Shown: one piece after another, positions 55,920 to 64,000 of the stretch | Position numbering within the stretch: the first letter of the stretch is position 1 | Layout of the letters: every line of letters begins with the position of its first letter | Source of the DNA: Heloderma charlesbogerti | Lineage: Eukaryota; Chordata; Lepidosauria; Squamata; Helodermatidae | DNA length: 64,000 bases | Reading direction: 5' to 3' | Assembly (NCBI GenBank): GCA_026122225.1 | Contig: JANEZZ010002675.1 | Location: 1,093,501 to 1,157,500, forward strand | Notes under the pieces: model-generated | Databases searched by the model: none | What the model was told of the DNA's origin: nothing | The model's input: only the letters and a program-made list of their open reading frames with translations | Position numbers and translations under genes: made by a program

Positions 55920-57265
55920 TGAATAATTAATGAATGAATTGAATTTATTTGTCGGTAGTACAAAGATCATTATAAAATAGAATACTATTTCAAATATAGC
56001 AATGCAGAATACAAACTTCCAATAAAAGAGAACCAGACTGTGACACACATTTACAAAAGGTCTGCAACAGATAATTTCCTCTACAGTCCACCACAGACAT
56101 CTTTAAAAAATTATGACAAATTTCCTGTGTTGCTACTGCAAAGATAGCAACCTTGTTTGTGATGGCTTTACTATCATCTGCTAACAAGTCACAGATTAGA
56201 TTAGTCAGAAGCCATCCAGCTCTTATTTTCAAAAGATCCTCCAGAAAGTGAGCCCTGGGTTCCTTATAAAGAGGACAATGTAACGGGTAATGCACTATAT
56301 CATGTCTTCTACTTTCTCCGTGCCAGAATTACACAGCTGCTGTGCATAGGGAATCCCTTTATAGTTCCCTTCTACATATGCTGCAGGAATTGTTTGAAAA
56401 TGAAGGGCGGTAAATGCCTTTCTAAGGGCAACAAAAGTCCATTCTTGAAGGTACTGTTGAAAGTACTGTCCTATCTTTGAAAAGCTGAATCATGGGGAAA
56501 ATGCTTGAAACTGACTGGCATGTAGGGATGGGTGGAACGCTTACTTGCCGTTCCGGGGGGTGGAGGTCCTCAGTGGGGGGAGGCGATCCGTTCCTCCCCC
56601 CCGGAATCCTCTTCGGCCGGCTCTGCAGCGATTCAGCAGAGCCGCTGGCCGGCTCCGAAGTGCCAGAGATACAGCTGCCATGCCATATCGCTGGCTGAAG
56701 GGGACTACTGCCTCTGGATGCAAATGGCATCCAGGATGCCAATTGCGGCCATAAAAGCCTTAGTTGAAGGTAAATGCAGCCATTTACAGCTGCATTTACC
56801 TTAAACTAAGGCCTTTACAGCTGCAAATGGCGTCCAGACGCCATTTGCATCCTCAGTCAATCCGCCCAGCCAGCGATACGGCAATGGTGGCCATATTGCT
56901 GGCACTCCGGAGCCAGCTGGCAGGGAGGATCCGGCCAGCGAGGATTCCTCCTGGAGGCGCAGGTAGGAGATCCGATCCTCCGTGGACGAGGATTTCTCCA
57001 ACATCCCTACTGGCATGTACATTTTCCCAATAATCTACCTCAAAAATTATGTGTCTAATGAACCATTTGTCCTTATGAAGGTAGCCTGAGCCTCCCCAAA
57101 ATAAAACAGTGACAATATTAGCCAATAATGGACCCATCAGTTGCTCAACAAAGCATTGTTTTGCCAGATTTCCTTCCTCAGCGTTCAGCAATCTTTTTCC
57201 ATACAAAATAGATTGCCTTAAGGATTCTTGGCTTAATAAACTGGCCTCCAACTTCCAATAAAAAC
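55920..57265 (-). pseudogene. Unassigned non-LTR retrotransposon, C-terminal part, split
   Basis: Read on the minus strand: 57251 to 57018 gives AEEGNLAKQCFVEQL and HKDKWFIRHIIFEVDYWE. Then, after the 487-bp insertion, 56514 to about 56000 gives AYVEGNYKGIPYAQ and a zinc-knuckle-like C..G.E.VEDM.HY.LHCPLYKEPR pattern, ending LLADDSKAITNKVAIFAVAT. The Cys/His pattern with HCPLY is typical of LINE C-termini. The 3' end has TTGAATTCATTCATTAATT-like repeats (55920-55945, in reverse). Stops and frame changes are present. The clade is not identified. Confidence 0.6.
56523..57009. mobile_element. Large palindromic hAT-type non-autonomous element
   Basis: This 487-bp element is flanked by an exact 8-bp repeat CTGGCATG (56515-56522 and 57010-57017). 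The ends are TAGGGATGGG and AACATCCCTA; TAGGGATG is a typical hAT terminus. The two halves are inverted copies. The centre (56767-56802) is a perfect 14-bp-arm hairpin, AAGGTAAATGCAGC / GCTGCATTTACCTT, with an 8-base loop. The GC content is far above that of its flanks. It interrupts the LINE remnant, so it is younger. Confidence 0.88.
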
Positions 57266-57272
57266 AAGTAAA

Positions 57273-57387
57273 GGTGCAATCCTATGCATGTTTAGACAGA
57301 GAAAGTCCTAAAACTCTCAGCATTCCCCAGCCAGATACTGGAAGTTGTAGGACCTTTTTCTATGTAAACATGCATTGGATTGTGCCC
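57273..57387. mobile_element. TIR element, family of 23430-23523
   Basis: Ends GGTGCAATCCTATGCATGTT and AACATGCATTGGATTGTGCCC; right flank TTA (57388-57390), left flank AAA. The interior TTAGACAGAGAAAGTCCTAA and CTCAGCATTCCCCAGCC matches 23446-23500. Confidence 0.8.
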
Positions 57388-57597
57388 TTAGGTATCCTTA
57401 TAGCTGTAGCCCCTTGTCAGTTTGTTTTTCAAAACCTGTTCCCTAGGAGACTTTGGTAGAAAGTGGAGGAAGGTGGAGCATAGAGAAGAAGAAAAATGGA
57501 GGGAAGTGAGAAAAGAGACCAGAAACGGTCAGAAACACAAATGGTGGATAAAGAAATAGTTTATTTGTGTCTAAGCACTGAACTACAAGCAATATGA

Positions 57598-57790
57598 ACT
57601 TATGAAGAGCCAGGCTGGATCAGACCAAGGGTCCATGTAGCCCAGCATTCTGTTCACACAGTGGCCAACCAGCTGTCAACTGGGAACCCACAAGCAGGAC
57701 ACAAGTGCAACAGCATCCTCCTGCCCATGCTCCTGAGCAACTGATGTGCATAGGCATACTGCCTCTGATACCGGAGGTAGCATGTTTTCC
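57598..57790 (-). mobile_element. CR1/L3-like LINE 3' fragment
   Basis: Reading in reverse gives TATGCACATCAGTTGCTCAG, GAGCATGGGCAGGAGGATGC, TGTCCTGCTTGTGGGTTCCC and GAATGCTGGGCTACATGGAC, then GATCCAGCCTGGCTCTTCAT. It is the same 3' section as 10800-10975, lightly diverged. Confidence 0.82.
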
Positions 57791-57949
57791 TTACCAAGAA
57801 TGAGATATGAAACGATTTGGCAACAAGTCTTTGGACCCCATGGATTGCACGCACTTCACACTCACTACCATCTCTGGCTGTAGTTGCTACTGACCTTCTG
57901 CACAAGATGGTGTAATTGAACCTCAGATATATCTAGATTTAAGTCCCCA

Positions 57950-57979
57950 TTGTTGTTGTTGTTATTATTGTTATTATTA
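57950..57979 (+). repeat. (TTG/TTA)n microsatellite
   Basis: TGTTGTTGTTGTTATTATTG followed by TTATTATTA; no BovB sequence is attached. Confidence 0.85.
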
Positions 57980-58420
57980 ACTAACAATATGGTAGGCATT
58001 TTTCTCTGGGTTCATCCCACAGCACTCCTGTAATGTTTTAATGTAACTCTAATGAATTGCTGTTTCCGAAAAAAGAACCATGTGATTGGCACCACCCAAA
58101 CGGTTGAAGCCTTTAAACATTAAGGGTTCGATCCAGATGTTAGCCGGATCAACTGCAGTGGTGGAAGTGAACTTCCCTGCTCACTCCTTCCCATGGCAGC
58201 CCCTCCAGAACCCTGAAAATGCTACATAGAGAGTGGGAAGACTCCGCTGAATGGGGTGAGCTGTGGTGTGTGGGAGAGGGGGATCCCCAAAAATCAGGCA
58301 GAGGAACCTTCAGTGAGTTGAGTCCTTCCTCTCGAGGAAGACAGATCCTGGATCCAACCTAAATTAGCACTGTGGTTGACGCCACAGAAAAGGGCCTGCT
58401 GTGGTGCTAGAGGATTACTG
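57980..58420. other. Unclassified non-coding sequence
   Basis: No gene or repeat supported. Confidence 0.45.
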
Positions 58421-58421
58421 C

Positions 58422-58640
58422 TACAACAACAACTGCATTTATATTCCACCTTCCTCCGTGGAGCTCAAGGTGGTGTACATGTGTGTGTATCCCGTCCCTC
58501 TTCCCCCGTTCCTAGGAGGTAGCTTGGTCTAAGAGAGAATGACTATTCTTTCTGAGGTTATGAAGCTGACTGGGGATTTGATCCTAACACTCCCCAGTCC
58601 TAGTCAAACAGTATAACCACTACACTATACTGGCGCTCTC
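58422..58640 (-). mobile_element. Sauria-type tRNA-derived SINE, near full length
   Basis: On the minus strand the head is GAGCGCCAGTATAGTGTAGT then GGTTATACTGTTTGACTAGG (A-box), and AGGATCAAATCCCCAGTCAG (B-box region). It continues through a body to CACCACCTTGAGCTCCACGG, GGAATATAAATGCAG and a TTG-repeat tail. It is transcribed by RNA polymerase III and depends on a LINE in trans. The tail is not the BovB CAA tail, so the partner LINE is unclear. Confidence 0.8.
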
Positions 58641-58644
58641 TATT

Positions 58645-59950
58645 TAAGAGTGTAACATTTAAAGACTGTAATGTTTCTAGGTCCAAAACAGGCTAGAGGA
58701 ATGAGAACTAACTTAAAATATAACGTCATTTTAAGAATCTCTTGTACAACAATCTACAGGCCTCTGGAACTGCCCAGGTCATGTGACTTTAGGGCAAGTC
58801 CTCAAATTACCAAATCCTTAATACTAAGGGCATGACATTAAAATATAAATGCCATCACTACAAAACCATCTTATATTCACCTGCAGCATGGGAGTGGGAT
58901 AAAATATCACAAAAGCAGCATTGGTGACAGACAATTTGGAGCAGAGAAATCAGGGGGGTGATTAACCCTTTTTCCACCACCGCTTCTCAATTTCACATTC
59001 TCGTACCCCAGCCAATTTTGCCTTTCTGGAATCTGGTAACTGCTAGGTTAAGGGGGTAAAAAAGTGAGGATGTATTTTGAAGAATTAACCTTCCCACCTC
59101 CTGTGGCTTCTCCATTTCAGACCATCTCCTTCTGAAGCTGCTTCTTCTGTTACGTAGATACATGTGCAATGTGTGATTCTGCCTTTTTACTGCACACTCT
59201 TCAATGCAGAACAGCAGGTGTAAGTAAAACAATAGCTTTGATTTGGAAGGCAGAAGTTGTTTGGAGGCTTTGGGGGATGCTGATATATGCTGAGATTCTT
59301 GCTAGCTGCTTATTCTGTACCTTGCAAATAAACGGATTACCATCCTGAAGCCCTTCTCATCAGTGCTTGAACTGGGATGCCATTCCACTCCTTTTTAGGT
59401 GGGCCTAAAACATTCCATTTCTTTTCAGTGGATGCAAAACTATTCCAAATGCTACACAGAGCAGGATTACGCCAATATTGTGAAAAGTCATTTGACCCAG
59501 GACAGAGTTGTTTGTGGAGCTGGGAGAAACAGCAGGCAGGCACTTGGATAGATAACTTCCTCTTCCTCCAAGGCCCAAGAGACCCCAGCAGGCTCTTGAT
59601 GGGAAGGATGAAGAAGCAGCTTGTGTTCTGTTCAAAGAACTGAACTCAGAAATAAAGTATGCACCTTGTATTTATGAAGCATACAAATCTGGGGAAACAG
59701 CTGAAAATGTATTAATGTATTAATTAGAAAAGTTATATAAGGAATCCATAATATACACTGGCTATTCGCTTAACTGGATGGGTTATGCAAAGGGGTGAAT
59801 GTGCAGATAGCTCCTTCCACGGAAGTGAAAAGGGAATCCCATTATATGGGAGCTTTGTATGAGTATCAGGGGGGAAGATGTCTGGATCTCATTATAACCA
59901 GTTTATTCTGACTTTCTACCAAAAAAAGTTATATATGTACAGTATATACA
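58645..59950. other. Unclassified non-coding sequence
   Basis: No gene or repeat supported. Short frames on both strands at 59337-59643 have no motif. Confidence 0.45.
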
Positions 59951-59953
59951 GTC

Positions 59954-60042
59954 TAAGGCTGAAATCCTGTACACAGTTAAGGAGTAAGACCCACTAAATT
60001 TAGCAGGACTTCCTGAGTAAACATACTTAGGATCAGGCTGCA
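59954..60042. mobile_element. Short TIR element, GCAATCCTA family (worn)
   Basis: GGCTGAAATCCTGTACACAG, then AGTAAGACCCACTAAATTTA and CTGAGTAAACATACTTAGGA. TAA precedes it at 59954. Confidence 0.6.
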
Positions 60043-60044
60043 TG

Positions 60045-60940
60045 CCTTATTTTGTCCTGAAGAGGAGACTAAAACACTTTAAGGCTTAAATCTTCTAGGC
60101 TCCATCTACATGAGCCATTTACCCTGGTGCCGCTTTAAAGGGAAGGTCTTTGTGACAGATGACGCAGTCACCACTTCGCAGCCCAATCGTGGTTTTCATG
60201 GGGAAATCTGGGTTTTCTCAGAGTCCATTTGCTGCAAAGTTTTCACCTGCTTTGGGTTCACTGTGTGTGGGGGGGTGAGCTGTCTGTCCCTTCCTTGGAT
60301 TGAAATCGCAGCATCGTTCGTGATGCCCCTTCACAGCTCCGCAGTTACAGAGGCATGAAGAAACTGGCTGGTGGAAGCCGCGCAGATTGGTTGAAGGGAA
60401 AGTAGCCTGGGGCGGACGTGGAGGGAGAGCAGAGGGGCAAACGTCTACCGGGAAGTAACTCATTGCCTTCAGTTCCATGTCTCTGCCCCTCACTTTAACT
60501 AGTCGAGCTTGAGAGTGGAGATGTGCAGCTACAAAGGAACACAGCAGAGAAACAATGGATGCCTGTTGATCTGAAGCTGTGAAGTTGAGAAAGGGTGGGT
60601 GCCAGGGCAGATGATTTTCATAAACATGTACTCAGAAGCACTTCATCCTCCCAGTGCCTGCTCAGTCTCTGGAGGCTGCCTGCTTGCCTCAGAAATGTGT
60701 ATGCAGGGTTTGTTATGAATGTCTACTCGCAAGCAAGTCCTACATGCTGGTCGTGTACCCTTCTTCCTAGCTCTGCACTCTCTGCTCTTTTCAATTTGGG
60801 AAGCCTGTTTTAACCCTCCCATCTACCGCCCCAGTTGTTAATTCACAGCACTAATACTGCGCAGCTTCTACCAAGCAAACAATGAAATTGGTGCCATGTA
60901 GATGTGGTCCCAGTCCCTTCAGGACAAAATAAGAAGACAC
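60045..60940. other. Unclassified non-coding sequence
   Basis: No gene or repeat supported. Frames of up to 91 codons carry no motif. Confidence 0.45.
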
Positions 60941-60941
60941 A

Positions 60942-61286
60942 ATGACCCAGTTCACACATCATGATAGACAATTCCTGGGTTGTTTAGCAGCCACGTGCCA
61001 TTTCCGATTTCAGTTAATAACCCAGGGTTGTTTCATGACGTGCAAACCCTTTTATGGGTTGAACAACACAGAGTTAATGCAACAGCAAACCATGGGTGAT
61101 TGTTGGGTTAACTCCGGATGATTTAATCATAAACAACCCAGAGCTTTTGGGTTTGGCCTGGACGAAACAGGGCATTCCTGGGTTGTTATTTGAAAACAGA
61201 AATGGCATGCATGTGGTGCGCATACTCTGTTCCTCCCACAATTCTTGGGTTGTTTAATTGCCCATCAGGATGTGCGAACCAGGTCA
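60942..61286. mobile_element. TIR element, CCTGGTTCACAC family
   Basis: The left end TGACCCAGTTCACACATCAT and the right end AGGATGTGCGAACCAGGTCA are inverted with few mismatches. The interior is full of CCTGGGTTGTT-type words on both strands, like 45232-45704. No TSD resolved. Confidence 0.7.
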
Positions 61287-61364
61287 ACTTGTTAAATTGA
61301 GAAACTAGTCCCACAAGATGAGAATAATCATGCAAATATATTTATTGGTAACCCTTAGCTTCTA

Positions 61365-61592
61365 TTAATCACATTCACAACTCATCTCTCAGAATCTCCC
61401 AAGATCAAATCTTCAATAAAAAGCAGCATAAATAACATACTATACAGACAATTCTTCTTATTTTGATATGATAAGTGATAATACCAACATAAAAAAAATT
61501 ATGATAACAAAGATCTGTTATTCATGCTTCTGGTTTATTGAAGATTTGATCTTTGGAGGTTCTGAGAGAAGGGCTGTGAGCCTGTGATGATC
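61365..61592. repeat. Long inverted repeat (about 65-80 bp arms)
   Basis: The arm at about 61366-61438 (CTCTCAGAATCTCCCAAGAT, CAAATCTTCAATAAAAAGCA) and the arm at about 61513-61590 in reverse (CTCTCAGAACCTCCAAAGAT, CAAATCTTCAATAAACCAGA) are highly similar. The spacer of about 75 bp is A/T-rich. It is either a fold-back transposon or a sequence able to make hairpin RNA. Confidence 0.8.
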
Positions 61593-61599
61593 ACAGACC

Positions 61600-64000
61600 A
61601 TTAAATCCTAAATTTTCTGAATCACTAGTTCCTATCATAGACTCAAAAACATGTTTTGCCTTTTTTGCAGTAGTTTAGTCAATGTGATATTTGCACATCA
61701 CTGAAATTTCAGCAGCTACAGACATGTTTTTATTTTTATAAATATACTTGAAAAGTGGTTGTGTTACATGCAACATCATTTTTCCTTGTATGCATGCCAT
61801 TTCCTTAAAAAATGCCAAGTTAATGTTTGTTTAACAGCTATGCCATGATGCTGTTTCTGTTCACACATTTCCAGAAAGACCCACTTAAAAATGCTCTACT
61901 CTACTTCCTCAGACATCTGCCACCAGGATTCAGATGTAGTACGAATTGTATCAGTCACACCCATGCTACAGCAGCAGAAGTGAACAACTGAAAGAGGGGC
62001 AGGCATTTGTTCCAATGAGCACCCACATGCTAGTGTTGTTCATCTCGGTTGATCACCAAAGACACTAGAATTGCAAAGCATCTTTCCATCTGGAGACTTT
62101 AGGAAGGATACGCTGCAGAAAGTAAATGTGCAAATATTCAAGTGCAGAGCAGAGGAGTGCAAAAACAAAAGTTACAGAGGCTTTGCCTTCACCTGCAGAA
62201 GAAAGCAAATTCCTCGAAGGATGGCCCCATTTTCTTCTCTTGCTTTTATAAAGAGGCTGAGGTTGTCAAACTTTGATTCAGAACAGGAGTGCATTCAGCA
62301 GCATCCTCAGGCCTGGCTGGGAGCTGCTCACATCTCCGGAAAATTCAGTGGGAGAAAAAGTTTATGGAAGCGAGTAGGAGTTTATTCAACAGTGTCTGAG
62401 GCCTTTCAGAATCATGAGTGAGTGTCTATAAGGGGGCAATCAAGCATAGGCTGGGAATTATCTCTGTTGGTTGCCTACCTGTGACAGGCCCTCAAGTGCG
62501 GCTAAGAGGCTCATTCAGTGACGGAGAAACAATAGCTGAAGGGGAACAAACAATTCAGAGGAGTCTATCATTCTGTATGGTGTTATCTTTAGCACTGAAT
62601 AAAACCGGAGTTCCCCTTTTCTGCCTCATAGTCAGCACTACTTTTAGGAGCCAGTGGTACTTTTCAACTCTCTTTCACTACTTTTCAACAGGTTCATAAG
62701 GGCACGAAGTGCAGTATATAAAAAAAAGGATAATAACGTTACTCGAGTGCAGGAAAAGGCCCAATGAACAGAGCAGCCAAGCTTGCAGGACTGGAAGAGA
62801 TGAAAGATTTTTGAGAAGTGCCAAGATCTAATGCCATTGTCTGAATCTGAAAATGTCCTTTTGCACATAGCGGATTTTGGGGATAGACAGTAATAATTAT
62901 TTTTTTTCTTTCCACCAGCAAAGCAAAAAACTTTATTTATTTTCACAATGTATTTAATTTCTAAACATATGTGTGCACTCTAAGAGCTCAATATCCCCAG
63001 TTACAGTCTCCATTCAGAATGCAGAACATGTTTAGCCATTTGTTTAAAAATACATTAAAAAATAAAGCTGGGTGAGCGTGAACGGGATGCAGCGCAAAGA
63101 CTACACAATTATAAAAGGGGCCTATTTGCTCCTGCTACCAGTATACAAAAGTTTTGGGGTGAAGATGCCTGTTTTTGAAATGGAGGAAATGGAATACTGA
63201 ATTGCAGCAAAGAGCGTTGTTTGTGTGTATGTATGGACTTCACTCACCTGTGAAAGCATTTCCTGGAAGATGTCATGGGGATGGCCTTGGGAGTAAATGC
63301 AACCAACCATTATGAGCTGTAAGGGAGGGAGAGAGGGAGGGGAGGAGAATCAGGAAATGTAATAGAATAGCATTCTGTTATATAGGGCTGGGCAACCTTT
63401 CTTGGTCTGGGGACACATTGCCCATGTCAAATTGTCTAATGACTGCACCAGGAACATACACACTTGTGATTTTACTTTCTCCTATTAACATACTGAAAGC
63501 AATACACATTTTGTCTGAAACACACACAGAGAGACTTGTTCTCATTTTTCAGCCAGGACTGTTTCCAGATTGGAATCCTCCTACCAGCTCTTCAGAACTC
63601 TCACATTTTTAAATGGAACTCCCAGGGGAAAACAACATTCCATCTCACAGCAGCATCACAATCCAATTCGCCACTGGAAAGTACCTTGAAGGAACACAGT
63701 TGCCACATTCCTCATCGTTTTCTTACATGATCACACAGACATATTTTCTGTGCCTCACACCTAACATAATGTAACGTGGAGGGGGCAGCAGGGTTCCCCC
63801 TTTTCTGCTATCTTGCAAAACCCTTAGCCTTTTCCATTCCATTTTCCCAGTGGCTCAGCAAGAGGAAAGCAGCCCATATTTTCCCTAGACAAAAGCTCCT
63901 GTGTAGACAAAATTAACATAGAATAAACATGTAGAAGGGGAAAGTCAAGATTGTGCCAGCTGGCCAAGCCTTATTTATGTATTTATTTATTTAAAATATT
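61600..64000. other. Unique sequence to the window end, no gene recognised
   Basis: Open frames of 60-116 codons (for example 62071-62421) have no recognisable domain. A TTTA-type run (63971-63994) lies at the edge. No supported repeats otherwise. Confidence 0.5.

Overview
This is vertebrate nuclear DNA, almost certainly from a squamate reptile (lizard or snake). The evidence is its repeat content: many RTE-BovB LINEs, including one with an intact 1047-codon ORF, together with CR1 and CR1/L3-like LINEs, L2-like LINE 3' ends, an L1 fragment, tRNA-derived SINEs of the Sauria type, hAT and Tc1/mariner remnants, and several families of short inverted-repeat DNA transposons. I found no host protein-coding exon, no functional tRNA or rRNA gene and no CRISPR array. 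The window reads as intergenic or intronic sequence. Every protein-coding signal I can identify belongs to a transposable element.

Layout. 1-213 is the 3' end of a Tc1/mariner element cut by the window edge. 214-3700 is mostly unique sequence. 3716-6735 is a full-length but broken BovB. 7-9.5 kb is unclassified sequence with one SINE. 9.5-16.5 kb is a layered stack: a CR1/L3-like LINE carries a precise solo LTR, followed by a degenerate tandem-repeat tract that has received a 5S-rRNA/CR1 chimeric SINE, a second solo LTR and a full-length intact BovB with a perfect 13-bp target-site duplication (TSD). 16.7-19.4 kb is a decayed autonomous hAT transposon with a small element inside it. 19.98-20.5 kb is a BovB tail. 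21.4-23.2 kb is an L1 ORF2 remnant with a TIR element inside. 23.4-23.9 kb holds two TIR elements in tandem sharing a TTA target. 24-28 kb has small elements and SINEs. 28.2-31.4 kb is a near-full-length BovB with three lesions. 33-34 kb is a CR1 3' half and 48.9-50.6 kb a CR1 5' half on the opposite strand. 36.4-37 kb and 52.1-54.0 kb are further BovB copies. 54.5-61.6 kb holds more TIR elements, an unassigned LINE split by a 487-bp hAT-type palindrome, a Sauria-type SINE and a long inverted repeat. The rest is unique sequence, some of which looks like vertebrate conserved non-coding DNA.

How the parts relate. BovB and CR1/L2-type LINEs supply the reverse transcriptase that SINEs depend on, while the short TIR elements depend on transposases that are mostly not encoded here. 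Nested insertions with readable TSDs give relative ages: the tandem repeat is older than the solo LTR and the intact BovB, and the CR1/L3-like LINE is older than its solo LTR. I did not find a new multi-gene system. The most notable items are the intact BovB, the 5S/CR1 chimera, the two precise solo LTRs, the TTA-targeting element family with a tandem double insertion, and the two complementary CR1 halves that could mark an inversion.
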